64,000 nt of DNA from Delphinus delphis (Eukaryota > Chordata > Mammalia > Artiodactyla > Delphinidae). The stretch lies in assembly GCF_949987515.2 (NCBI RefSeq), contig NC_082699.1, forward strand, positions 79,527,458-79,591,457, given 5' to 3'. A program made the translations under genes and the position numbers. Shown here one piece after another: positions 19,600 to 31,399 of this stretch. Position 1 is the first letter of the stretch. Each line of letters opens with the position of its first letter. The notes beneath the pieces were generated by a model that did not search any database, was not told where the DNA came from, and worked only from the letters and a program-made list of their open reading frames with translations.

Positions 19600-20004
19600 A
19601 ACAACTGCAACTCTGTTACTATATTCGGGACACTGAGGGGGCAGTATATAAAATATACTTTAATAAATACATTAAAAAGACAAACACGTTTCAGGAGATT
19701 ATTAAAAGCAGGAGACCACTTAGCGGCCACTGCTGTAGTTCAGGTAATGAGGACTCAAAAGAAGTTTACTGCCTTAAGCAACATCGAGGTGGTAGGATTA
19801 ACGGGACTCATGCTTCACCAGCCACGCAAGTCATGGGAGCAAGTTAGGAACGATGCCTGGTGTGACGGCTGGTGTTAGGTGTCAACTTGGCCAGGCTGTA
19901 GCACCCAGTGATTCAATCAAACACAAATCTAGGTGTTGCCAGTGAAGAGATTTTGTAGATGGTAACATCTTCAATCAGGTGGCTTTAAGAAAACAAGACT
20001 TTCA
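19600..20004. repeat. AT-rich flank with an old interspersed repeat
   Basis: About 19870-19995 contains 'gtgtcaacttggccaggctg' followed by weakly matching sequence, the signature of a common old mammalian repeat whose family I cannot name. The short open frame at 19594-19878 has no recognisable product. Confidence 0.35.
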
Positions 20005-20368
20005 GGCTTCCCTGGTGGCGCAGTGGTTGACAATCTTCCTGCTAATGCAGGGGACACGGGTTCGAGCCCTGGTCTGGGAGGATCCCACGTGCCGCGGAGC
20101 AGCTAGGCCCGTGAGCCACAACTACTGAGCCTGCACTCTAGAGCCCATGAGCCACAACTGCTGAGCCCACGTGCCACAACTACTGAAGCCCGTGCACCTA
20201 GAGCCCATGCTCTGCAACAGGAGAAGCCACCGCAATGAGAAGCCCGCGCACCACAACGAAGAGTAGTCCCCGCTCGCCGCAACCAGAGAAAAGCCCGCGT
20301 GCAGCAACAAAGGCCCAATGCAGCCAAAAAAATTTAAAATAAATAATAATAAAAAAATAAAATAAAAC
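20005..20368 (+). mobile_element. CHR-type tRNA-derived SINE, long form
   Basis: Begins GGCTTCCCTGGTGGCGCAGT (Pol III A-box region). It has the B-box-like GGTTCGAGCCC, the repeated 'agccacaactactgagcc' body, and ends in an A-rich tail (AAATAAATAATAATAAA). Cetartiodactyl-specific family. Confidence 0.9.
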
Positions 20369-20401
20369 GCCTGTAATTGTTTTAAAAAAAGACAAAGAAA
20401 A

Positions 20402-20735
20402 AAACTACATGATCATCTCAGCTGATGCAGATAAAGCATTTGACAAAATCACACCCTTTCATGATAAGAACACGCAACAAACCAGGAACAGAAGAGGACT
20501 TCCTCAACTTAATAAAGGGCATTTATGAAAAACCCACAGCTAACATCATACTCTATGAATGAAAGACTGAAAGCTTTCCCTCTAAGGTAAGAAATTAGAC
20601 AAGGATATCCATTTTTGCCACTCCTGTTAAACATTGTACTGGAATTTCTAGCCAGAGTAACTGGGCAAGAAAAAGAAAAGGCATCCAAATTGGAAAGAAG
20701 TAAATCTATCACTATTCACGGATGACATGAGATAT
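20402..20735 (+). mobile_element. L1 ORF2 fragment
   Basis: The plus strand encodes pieces of the L1 reverse-transcriptase region: the reading around 20422-20455 gives DADKAFDK, and downstream codons resemble the usual L1 palm/thumb order. It is broken by stops and truncated at both ends. Confidence 0.75.
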
Positions 20736-21400
20736 ATACACACCTTTTCCTTCAGTGATGGACTGGAGGGGAGGGTCTGATTGCCTTAGCTTCCTCCCGG
20801 GTTGACCAGTGGCCACAGGAGGAGGTGCACCCAGACTGAGACCACCACTGTGACTTCCTACAACAGATCCTAGGAAGTGCTGCAAACCAAAGGTGAGGTG
20901 CTCTTACAAAAAGAAAGAAGGAGGGGATAGATGTGGGATGGGCTGAAACAAGAGCTGTTCGTTACAATCCACTCCTTGAAAACCTGATATCCACGTAAGC
21001 ACATTTTCTCAAAAAGCAATTTCAAAACTTCCTCTCAAACCATTCCAACATAATGCAATTATTACATAGCTCTAAAACTAGGATTTCAAAGGCGTTTAGA
21101 ACCCACCTATGATGCAAATGGAGACAAAGACCTACGTTTTAAGTTTCAAAAATAAAATCTGGATGCACTTGAAAATAGCGACTTTCAAACCATCAACTTG
21201 CCCAAGAAGTACCACAGCCACGCGGAATCCAGCTGCCGGGCGGCGCCCGCCGGGGCGGGCAGGCCTGGGCCACCCCCGTCGTGGGAAGGACCCGAAATGC
21301 ACAGGCTGATCGCGGGTGGAGAACAATCCGGTCCCTCGTGCTGCTCTCGCTCTGGCACTGCTCCACGTGCCCGGGGACATCCTTCCGGGGCGCTCCTTGG
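20736..21400. other. Unassigned AT-rich sequence left of the zinc-finger relic
   Basis: No gene or named repeat recognised. It may include 3' flanking sequence of the minus-strand zinc-finger relic that follows. Confidence 0.3.
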
Positions 21401-21439
21401 AGTAGCAGCGAGTCCCAAGCTCTCCCTTCCAGCGGCTGC

Positions 21440-21860
21440 TTCCAGAGCTTAGCTTACAGAGGTCCACGCTGCCTCGGTGTGATTTCTGGTGGTTCCGAAA
21501 GCTGGACTTCCAGATGAAGCTCTTCCCGCACCTCGCGCACCGGAACGGCCTCTCTCGGGTGTGGATCCGCTGGTGCTGGGCGAGGAGGGTGCTGTAACTG
21601 AAGGGCTTCCCGCACCACTGGCACCCGAAGGACTTCTCGCCGCTGTGGACACGTGGCCGCACTGTCCGCAGGTGTGCGGCTTCTGGCCCACGTGCGCGCT
21701 GCGGCGCTGCGCCAGGTGCGAGCGCTGGCTGAACGCGCGGCCGCACTCCCGCACGCGTGCGACTTCTCGCCGCTGTGCGTGGCCCGGTGTCTCACAGGCG
21801 CGAGAGGTACCGGAAGCTCTTGGCGCACGTTTCGCACGTGCGGGCTCGCTGCCGTTTCAT
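21440..21860 (-). pseudogene. Broken C2H2 zinc-finger gene relic, identity unknown
   Basis: On the minus strand about five C2H2 fingers can be followed across all three frames. Finger 1 (TCETCAKSFRYLSRL) runs into a stop at the end of its first half, and its HRATHSGEK end continues in another frame. Finger 2 needs a one-base correction between its two cysteines, and its first histidine position is Arg (LAQRRSAH). Finger 3 is cut after CGQCG and resumes at VHSGEK in a third frame, so its core is deleted. Fingers 4 (CQWCGKPFSYSTLLAQHQRIH) and 5 (CARCGKSFIWKSSFRNHQ) keep all four ligands. No KRAB or SCAN domain was found upstream. The TGEKP-like linkers show it came from a KRAB/Krueppel-type gene, and the parent is not identified. 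Introns are absent in the finger block, as is normal for such genes, so this does not show retrotransposition. Confidence 0.8.
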
Positions 21861-22380
21861 GTTTCTCTCACGGGCCCCAGGGCGCGGGCTGCGGAGAAGT
21901 TCGGGTCCCCATTTACCGCCTTTCTGGGCACCTTCTGCTTTGGAGATGGTCCAGTAGGTTCTGTGTGGTTGTCTCTCCCGGAAAAGGAAGTTCTCAAGGC
22001 TCCCTAGCCTGCCCTCGTGCCCGGCGGCTTCTCTGCAGACCAGTGTTGGAGGCCCACCCCCTGAGAACCTTCCAGATGCTTCTGGAGGCTCTGAGGCTTG
22101 AGTCATTTTCACCCTCGCCATCACCTGCTTACGCAAAGACCCCCGGCTGGAATCTGCAACGAAGAGAAAGGGCCTGTGTGTTACTCTGTTTGAGAAGGTC
22201 CACCTGGGGCCCCCTCCGTGCCCGGGAGCACGGACTCCACGCGCCAGCCCTCTCCGTGGGGTGTCTCACAGGTGACACCAGGTTCACTGGCTGTGCCCAT
22301 GCTCTGCAACAGGAGAAGCCTGTTGTGCTCACCTCCTCCACGGACCTTCCCCTCCTATGTCCCGTTTCCTCCCCACCTTT

Positions 22381-22580
22381 TTTTTTTTTTGCGGTACACG
22401 GGCCTCTCACTGCTGTGGCCTCTCCCTTTGCGGAGCACAGGCTCCAGACGCGCAGGCTCAGCGGCCATGGCTCACGGGCCCAGCCGCTCCGCAGCATGTG
22501 GGATCTTCTCGGACCGGGGCACGAACCCGTGTCCCCCGCATCGGCAGGCGGACTCTCAACCACCGCGCCACCAGGGAAGC
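22381..22580 (-). mobile_element. CHR-type SINE, short form, with perfect target-site duplication
   Basis: Minus-orientation copy: poly-T start, GCGGTACACGGGCCTCTCAC, ending CCACCAGGGAAGC. It is flanked by a 14-bp direct repeat, CCTCCCCACCTTTT, at 22368-22381 and 22581-22594. A worn related tract lies upstream. Confidence 0.92.
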
Positions 22581-22599
22581 CCTCCCCACCTTTTCTGAG

Positions 22600-24080
22600 T
22601 GGAAGCTCATAGCTGACGCTGCCAGCACACTATGCCAGGCCCCCTGCCTCTCTCGGATTCCGGCCTCCTCGCTGCAGCAGACAGCTCTGCAGAGCTCTGA
22701 CTGCCCGCATCCTCTGGGGTACAGGTGCACCTCAACCCCTCCAAAGTTCCATGCTGCCAGCCCATGCTGCGTGACAGGTACCACCCCGGGATTGGGAATA
22801 GAGGACAAGTATCCCATCTCCCTCGCTCTGATGGACAATCCCAGACGCCTCCTGCAGCCTCTCAGCGGTCACGGTCCTGGAGCTGTCGTGCCCCGCACGC
22901 TTGCAGTGGCAACTCTATACTGACTTTGCTCTCCTGTCTCCCTGCTCCCTCTCGCCTGCCTCCAAAATTGCTGCCTTCCAGATACACCATCTGTACCCCA
23001 AACTCTCAGCCTCTGTGTTCAGGGGGGCCCAAACTGCGGTGACTGGTACTGGACGGGGGGACTGTGACCAGGCCCCGCTGCTCAGAGGCCCACAAGCCTC
23101 TAGTGCAGGGCTGGGGTGAGAGAGCTGGCGCAGCATCAGGAGGCAGGGCCTTTGCGGCGGTAGCTGGAGACGGGGCAGCAGGAGGGGAGCCAGGGTTACG
23201 TGGTCGTTCTTGCCCTCTAGCCATGTGGGGCAGTGGTCTTCGGGAGGCCCGTGGGGTCGCCTGTCCTTTGTAAATGTCCTGGACGGCACTGAGGAGAAGG
23301 ACAGGCTCAGGGCAGCCACCCCCAGGGGAGGCCAAGAGCCAGAGGCCTCCGTAGCAGTTCTAGAGCTTCAGCTCCCCACTGTGGCTGTGCTGACTGTGGG
23401 GCACACGCTTAGCCATAAAGCCAGACACCAAGGCTTCTGAAGACACAGGCTGGCCCATCGCCTTGGTGGAGATTAAGGCCGGGAGAGGGGAGGAGCAGGG
23501 GGCCCTGGGGCACGGGGTGGGGATGCTTGGCGATGGGTAATCGATCTCTGTGCGCCAGACAGTGAGCAGCTGGCCAGGCTGCTGCTTGACTTGTAGAACC
23601 AGGAAAGGCCAAGAGATGGGGAGGGGAAGGCTAAGATGAGCCGCCATGCTGGAGAGCCCAATCCCTCACCCAGATCTGGGCAGTTCTCAGACTGGGGCCC
23701 GCTGACGAAGGGGAGGCTGGGTCCCCTTGAGACAAACCTCCTGCAAGTTAGCACAGCAGATACTCTCCCTCCCACAGAGCTGACCACTGGGAAAAGAGGG
23801 ATGCCCACACCTGGCAGGCTGCTGGATGCAGCATTTGAGCCGACACTGAAAATAGGGCCCCAAAATGCCGTTAGAGTTGGGCATATGGAGGCTGGTGACA
23901 AAAGGGCTGGGGAACCAAGTCACGGACCCACTTGCAGGGCCTCGTCGGGATGGATGCACTTGGCAGCGGGGGGAACCCTCTCATCAGTCTCCGGACCTGA
24001 GGGGTAAGAGCCATTACGTTGGGAAGGGCCAAGTGGAAGCCCCAGTGTAGTGGAGTAACTGAGGACATGGAAAGGAGATG
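22600..24080. other. Unassigned intergenic sequence
   Basis: Moderately GC-rich, with no coding exon, RNA gene or named repeat recognised on either strand. Confidence 0.35.
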
Positions 24081-24086
24081 TGACCC

Positions 24087-24720
24087 ATGAGACCACCCCC
24101 CCCCCCCAGCAAACTGGGGGCTGGCGAATAAGCCAGAATTGCAAACAGTCCTGGTTGCTTTGAGCCCCCCCCCCCCGCTCCACCCCCCCCCCCGGCAAAC
24201 CAGGGACCTGCGAATAAGCACTGAGTGCTTTGGGCACTGATCCATGAGATGTCCTCAGTGTAATCAGAATGGTGGGAACGCAAGGAAGTGTCCTTGTGCT
24301 GCTTCAGTATAATCAGAATGGTGGGAACGCAAGGAAGTGTCCTTGTGCTGCTTCAGTATAATCAGAATGGTGGGAACGCAAGGAAATGTCCTTGTGCTAC
24401 TGCGGTATAATCAGAATGGTGGGAACGCAAGGCAATGTCCTTGTGCTGCTTCAGTATAATCAGAATGATGGAAACACAAGGAAATGTCCTTGTGCTGCTT
24501 TTGCGCTCAAGGACGAAGCGGCATGTCTTCAGGGAAGCCCATTGTTGCCTGTATAATCAATAAAAGCATATGTTGCTGCTCTGGCATTTCTGGAATGTTA
24601 AGAAAACAAGTCTTAAAATGTAAACCTAGATAATGCTTAAATAAAAGCCACCACGGCAGGACAGACGGCGAGCAGGCGGCAGCCCTCTACTGCTGTGCTT
24701 CGGCACAGTTCATCTCGTGG
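24087..24720 (+). mobile_element. LTR-like element with tandem enhancer-like repeats
   Basis: Two related units that each start with a run of about a dozen C followed by (A/G)GCAAAC and CTG(G)CGAATAAGC (about 24092-24135 and 24178-24220) precede a 49-bp repeat in five copies. After these come AATCAATAAAAGCATATG (a TATA-like position) and, further on, AATAAAAGCCACC (a possible poly-A signal). The order enhancer repeats, TATA, poly-A signal resembles a retroviral LTR. I find no certain LTR ends or primer-binding site and see no intact viral gene, so the assignment is tentative. Confidence 0.45.
24255..24500 (+). repeat. Five-copy 49-bp tandem repeat
   Basis: The core TAATCAGAATGGTGGGAACG recurs at 24261, 24310, 24359, 24408 and 24457, exactly 49 bases apart, followed each time by CAAGGAAGTGTCCTTGTGCT or a near match. 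The first three copies are almost identical and the last has the most changes. There are no unique spacers between units. Confidence 0.95.
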
Positions 24721-26640
24721 GATGACCTTGCTTTCGGCCCTGTCGTAAGATAAACTACAACACCCCAGAAACTGCCCCCAGCCCCGGCCAAGGTCCTCGA
24801 CCAGCAGCGGTGCTGTGCGCACACGGCCACCTCAGAGCAGAGGGATGCAGGGACGGCGGCTCCACCACAGCCCCGTTCGGTCCACCTGTGTGGCCCATGA
24901 ACCACCGGATGGCTCACACCTGCTGCTGGGAACCACTGGGAGCTTGCCCAAGTGTAGGCTTGGCTTCAGCTGCTGGGCCAGACGCGGCGCCTGTGATGGG
25001 CAGAGCAGCAGCCCCTTGCACTCGGGAAGGCACGCTCAATTTGGCCAATGTGTTCATCCACAGCGGGCCGGCGGTCACTGTGTTGATGACCTCATGCCAA
25101 CTGGATGCAGTGAGCGAACTGAAGTGTTACATGCTCCAGATACCCTAGAGAGATGCCTGCACGGCAGAGGGTGGGGCAGAACCTACAAAGGGCCAGGGCC
25201 ACGTCGAGTCTATGGCGAGAGGCCCAGGTGACCTCGCCCTCCTCGCTCCGGGAGACATGCCACACGGGGGAGACTGCTCCCACCTGTCGCTGAGTGACCC
25301 AGAGGCTGCCAGTGTCGAGCAGGGCCTGGAAGAAAGCCAGGGCTCTGCCTCAGGTCCCGGCTGCGAGGGGACAGGAGCCACGGGACCCTGCGTGGAGTCC
25401 CTGGCCAGCTGTGCCACGCAGAGCCCTTAGATTCTGGGCAAGGACACACTTGCCATTTCAAAAGTGGTGTGTGATGTGCCGCTGGCCTCTGCAGAGACCG
25501 GACAAGGGACAGAAAATGACCACGTGGTCAGAGCGGCCACCAGCAGACAGGTTACAGGCACATGCATCTAAACAGGCCTGGCAGGTCCAGAAGACATGAT
25601 TAGTCATGGGAGTGAGGGCCCAGGTCCTCACGTCACTCATCTCTTTGACACTAGCAGCTGTCTCAGCTTGTCCCCGGGGCCTCCCTGGGACCCCAACAAC
25701 CAGGTGGTCCAGGGCCCACTACCTGCCTGGGTGGGCTCCAAACCTGGCCAGGGATGGGGCCACCTCCCAGGGGCAGAGCTCGGGGCAGGGTGCCTGCTCG
25801 CCAGCTCCGAGGTGAGGATGCAGGTGAATCCCAGGGCAAGGTCACACCTGGGGAGAGGCGTGCGATGGACGGTGTACAGATCCATTGTGGGGAAGGCACT
25901 CAGGGACCAGGGGACAGGACGGCCTGTCCTGTGCATATCAGCTAGCCTCTGTCCTTGGTCACCAGAGCTTGAACAGGTGAGCCCATGGGAAGAGGAACCC
26001 CAGTGCAGGGAGGGGACGTACATAGCTCCCTCTTGTGGAAACCCCTCTAGCCGCTGTCCCCACTGAACGGGTGGCCTGTCAGCAAAGGCTGACTCCTCAG
26101 TGTGAAGCCTGCAGGAGACTGACCGGTGCTTGTGGGCAAGTTAATCACACAGGACCTTCCATCCTGGAGGAGACAGTGGCTGGTCCTGACCAACACTGAC
26201 ACCTACTCCAGACACAGGTCTGCCGGAAGCACCTTTGCCAGCACCCTGCTTCTAGGGCCCACCCCGGGTTTCTGAACGTCGAAGCCACAGGTCACAGCTT
26301 TAGATCAAGGGATCCATTTTGTGGCAAAGGAGATAAAACAGGAGGTACAGGGCCTCCAGAAACACTGGTCCTCCCATACATGCATCAGTAGAGGCAGCAG
26401 CCTGACGCAACCTGGCAAGGTTCTGCTGAGGAACGAGCTGTGGCCCTCCCTGGGGTGCACAGGCACTCAACCAACGGCAGGTGTACGAGGAGCCGGGGCC
26501 ATCCGCCCTGGGACACACATGCAGCATTTTTGCTTCCGCTTACTAGAACCTTTGGCTCTGCGACAGAGACTGCGTGGCCTGCAAAACCTGAAACACTTTC
26601 TGTCCTAGCCCCAGACCTCCAAGGAGGGGAGAAGGGCTAG
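24721..26640. other. Unassigned, possibly LTR-element internal sequence
   Basis: This stretch lies between the tandem-repeat LTR-like element and a second LTR-like block at 26.64 kb. It could be the internal part of an old endogenous retrovirus or unrelated intergenic DNA. I recognise no gag, pol or env motif and no host exon. Confidence 0.3.
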
Positions 26641-27249
26641 TGACCGGGTTCAGTCCCCAGTGGCCAATGATTTGATCAATCACACACATGCAGTGGAGCC
26701 TCCACAACCACGCAAAGGGGTTCGGAGAGCTTCTGGCTTGGTGACCACGTGGAGGTGCTGGGGAGTGAGCGCGCCTCGAGAGGGTGTGGGAGCTCTGCAC
26801 CCCTTCCCCAGACCTTGCCCTGTGCCGCTCTTCCACTGGGCTGTTCCTGAGTTGTGTCCTTTATAATAAACCGGTAACTCACCAGTAACTGTTAAGTACA
26901 GTGTTTCCTTGAGTTCTGAGCTGTTCTAGCGTATTACTCAAGCCCAAGGGTGGGGTCGTGGGAACCTCCAATCCACAGCTGGTCGAGCAGCACAGGTGCC
27001 AGCCTGGCCTTGTGATTGGCACCTGAGGTGGGGGCGGTCTCGTGGGACTGAGCCCTTCACGGGCAGGGTCTGCGCTAACTCCGGGTGGTCAGTGTCAGAA
27101 CTAAATTGTAGGACACCCAGTTGATGTGCAGAGAGGTGGAGACTGGTTGGTGTGAGGAACCGCCCTACATTTGGTGTTGGAAGCATTGCTGTGAGAAATA
27201 GAGAACAGAAGTTTCTGTTTAACAGCAGGTGGACAGACATGTCCTGATG

Positions 27250-27250
<1 letters not shown>
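26640..27250 (+). repeat. Old LTR-like or other interspersed repeat with poly-A signal
   Basis: Contains CTGTTCCTGAGTTGTGTCCT, then TTTATAATAAACCGGTAA and 'gggtcgtgggaacctccaat', a combination I recognise from a common mammalian repeat but cannot name securely. AATAAA is at about 26865. The frame is broken everywhere. Confidence 0.45.
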
Positions 27251-28500
<1,250 letters not shown>

Positions 28501-28549
28501 TCCCTCCCCAGCCGCAGGGAGGCCCCGGGAGAAAAAAGGGGAGGGACAA

Positions 28550-29320
28550 GGGACGCCCCAGTGAGTTCCCTCCTCCTGGAGAGGACCTGGGACTCAGGTT
28601 CCCAGGTGCGGCGGGCTCCGCGGAAAGATCTTCCGGGTCGCAAGGAGCCCAGGTCCGGGGGGCAGGCGCCCTCACCTGGGGCCCGGCGGCCGGGGAGCTG
28701 CCCACCAAGCCGGCTTCCGGTCCCTCCGAGGCGAGGGCAGAGGGCTGCGGAGAGGAGAGCCGGCAGGGGAGGGCGGCGGGCCCGGGGGTCCGGACCGAGC
28801 CCCGGCCCTTCCGCGGCGTCAGCTACGAGGCTGGCCGGGACAGGTGCCTCCCGGGGACGCCGACGCTCTGCGTTGACGTGAGGACCCGGGCGCGCGGGTC
28901 AATCCATAATAAAGCAGGGGAGCTGGATGGGCGCCGCGCGGGCAAGCGGGATAAGCCCACCCACCACCACTCCGCCCGGCCTGCCTGGGGCGAGGCTACA
29001 GCTCCCGGGCTCCGCGGTTCAGCGGGGTCGGAGCGGCGCCGCGCCGGACTCACCGCCGAAGCCCAAAGCCCGAATCGGGCCGCCCCAGCCCGCGCACGGT
29101 GAGCGGGCCGGCTCCCGCCCGGCTCCTCCCCCTCTTTGTCTCTGCAGGCCCGCCCCGCCCCGCCCCGCCCTCGGACAGGTTCTCAGGCCCCGCCTCCTCC
29201 AGGCCCCTTTCCTCCTCCCGGGTTGCTCCACAGGCACCATTCCCTGCAGCCCCTCCGCGCGTGCGCGCCCAGGCCCCACCTCCTTCGGTTACTTGCGCTG
29301 GATCACCTGGGACGCTTGCA
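28550..29320. promoter_or_regulatory. CpG island, candidate ZNF623 promoter
   Basis: Dense CpG and GC boxes (CCCCGCCCCGCCCCGCCC near 29152-29170). A consensus plus-strand donor, CGCACG|GTGAGC, is at 29099, suitable for a non-coding first exon. It lies 13.6 kb before the ZNF623 coding exon, about the distance I recall for the human gene. The competing island at 34.75-35.45 kb makes the assignment uncertain. Confidence 0.5.
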
Positions 29321-29576
29321 GAAGGCACAGGTTTCGGGCCTTTGCCGAGGGAGTTCTGGTTCCGTGGATCTGAATGAACTTGGGAATCAACTTGAGACTC
29401 TTTCTAAGGCAGACTTAGGAACCTGTTCCGGACCCTCCTGTTCCTAGGACAGTCCGCATCCCCTCCACCGCCTGGCGGGTGCCGCCCTGGGCTGCGACCT
29501 CGGAGGGCCTGATAGTCACACACAGGCACCTCTGTCTCCCAGGATCTGGGCTTGGCATTGACACAGCTCTGTGTGT

Positions 29577-29911
29577 TTTTTTTTTTTAATTAATTAATTA
29601 ATTAATTTTTGGCTGCATTGGGTCTTCGTTGCTGCACACGGGCTTTCTCTAGTTGCGGAGAGCGGGGGCTACTCTTCGTTTCGGTGCGGGGACTTCTCAT
29701 GGCGGTGGCTTCTCTTTCCTGCCCAGCATGGGCTCTAGGTGCGCGGGCTTCAGTTATTGTGGCTAGCGGGCTCAGTAGTTGTGGCTTGCGGGCTATAGAG
29801 CACAGGCTCAGTAAGTTGTAGCGCACGGGCTTAGTTGTTCTGCAGCATGTGAACTCGTGTCCCCTGCATTGGTAGGCGGATTCTTAACCACTGCGCCACC
29901 AGGGAAGTCCC
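29577..29911 (-). mobile_element. CHR-type SINE, long form
   Basis: Minus orientation: T-run plus (TTAA)n tail, TTTTTGGCTGCATTGGGTCT, body with 'gcgggcttcag' repeats, ending CCACCAGGGAAGTCC. The flanks CACAGCTCTGTGT and CACAACTCTGTCT look like a slightly diverged target-site duplication. Confidence 0.9.
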
Positions 29912-30379
29912 ACAACTCTGTCTTTAAAAAAAAAAAAAAGCGATTGGTCCAGATACCAGGAAGGTTTGTGGTTGTGACCAACTGGTGTTGGAAAAGTACT
30001 GCTTCCAGGTACAAGGAGGATTGGAGCAGTGGAGGTGCTGCTTAGGTGAGAGGAAATACAAATGAGTTACTTAGATCCTTGGCGCGCAACTGATCCAGCA
30101 TAAGGAAGCGACAGTTGGTAGTAGTGAGGACCATCCCTACTCTTGCTTCTCTTCTGTAGCAATCACGCTGCGGGGACAGAATAGACCCCACAAAAAAATT
30201 GGTTGTGATGTGGACTTATGATGCCACACACACACCAAGAAGGTATGAAAAGATGTACTACTTACATAAGGAGGCTTTTCTGGGGACAGCAGGGCAGCCC
30301 TCCGAAAATGGCTTGAGAAAGCAAGCAAAGAAGACTAGATAATGAGAGCAGTGTTTGTGTCTTTAGGATTCGGGGGGCA

Positions 30380-30545
30380 TCGGCTGGGCAGAGCCTTGAG
30401 GGAATTTTCTGGGGCGATGGTGATGCTCCTTACGTACATCGGGGTTTGAGTGACACAAGGGTCTGCATATGTCAAAGTTCACGCAAGGGTACACATAAGA
30501 CGTGCATTTCACTGTATAAATTTTACCTAAAAATGTCTCCTCTAA
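30380..30545 (+). mobile_element. L1-like 3' end fragment
   Basis: Ends with GTGCATTTCACTGTATAAAT and TTACCTAAAAATG, as in the 3' ends of old mammalian L1 copies. No coding capacity. Confidence 0.45.
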
Positions 30546-30816
30546 CTATATTGAACTCTAGTTAGTTAGTGATCTGCATGCTGAACTATTTAGGAGTGAA
30601 TTTTACTAATGTCTGCAACTTACTTTGAAATGCACCAAAAAATAAGATGAATGGGTAGACAGAATAGGTATGCAGATGAATAGAATAAATGCATGATAAA
30701 GAAATATAGCAAGGCAGTAACAGTAGAAACGGGATGCTGGGTACATGAGTGGTCACTGTACAATTTTTAAAAATAGTTATAATTAAATATGGACATTTTT
30801 CACTTATATAATTTTT

Positions 30817-31126
30817 ACAATTTATTTATTTTATTTTTGGCTGAGTTGGGTCTTTGTTGCTGCGTGCGGGCTTTCTCTAGTTGCGGTGAGCGGGGGCTAC
30901 TCTTCGTTGCAGTGCGTGGGCTTCTCATTGCAGTGGCTTCTCTTGTTGCAGAGCATGGGCTCTAGTAGGCACGCGGGCTTCAGAGGTTGTGGCGCACAGG
31001 CTCAGTAGTTGTGGCGCATGGGCTTAGTTGCTCCATGGCATGTGGGATCTTCGCGGACCAGGGATCGAACCTGTGTCCCCTGCATTGGCAGGTGGATACT
31101 TAACCACTGCACCACCAGGGAAGCCC
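30817..31126 (-). mobile_element. CHR-type SINE, long form, with target-site duplication
   Basis: Minus orientation from TTTATTTTTGGCTGAGTTGG to CCACCAGGGAAGCCC. A 12-bp direct repeat TATATAATTTTT flanks it (30805-30816 and 31127-31138). Confidence 0.92.
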
Positions 31127-31174
31127 TATATAATTTTTTATTGTACATCTTTATACTCATTAAGTATAACTTAT

Positions 31175-31396
31175 GGGTTTTTTTGTTTGTTTTTGTTTTT
31201 GTTTGCGGTACGCGGACCTCTCACTGTTGTGGCCTCTCCCGTTGCGGAGCACAGGCTCCGGACGCGCAGGCTCAGCGGCCATGGCTCACGGGCCCAGCCG
31301 CTCCGCAGCGTGTGGGATCTTCCCAGACCGGGGCACGAACCCGTGTCCCCTGCATCGGCAGGTGCTCTCAACCACTGCGCCACCAGTGAAGCCCTA
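31175..31396 (-). mobile_element. CHR-type SINE, short form
   Basis: Minus orientation. The tail is a G-interrupted T tract (TTTGTTTGTTTTTGTTTTTG), then GCGGTACGCGGACCTCTCAC through CCACCAGTGAAGCCC. It lies only about 50 bases from the long-form copy on the left, in the same orientation. Confidence 0.9.
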
Positions 31397-31399
31397 TGT

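Noticed and set aside
24255..24500. CRISPR array
   Set aside because: The 49-bp units are contiguous, with no unique spacers, and the DNA is mammalian.
24721..25440. Possible retroviral pol/env frames
   Set aside because: No conserved retroviral motif is visible and the frames break often; left as unassigned.
30817..31396. Open frames repeated at every CHR copy (e.g. PRSGWAREPWPLSLRVRSLC)
   Set aside because: They are identical translations of SINE sequence, not genes.
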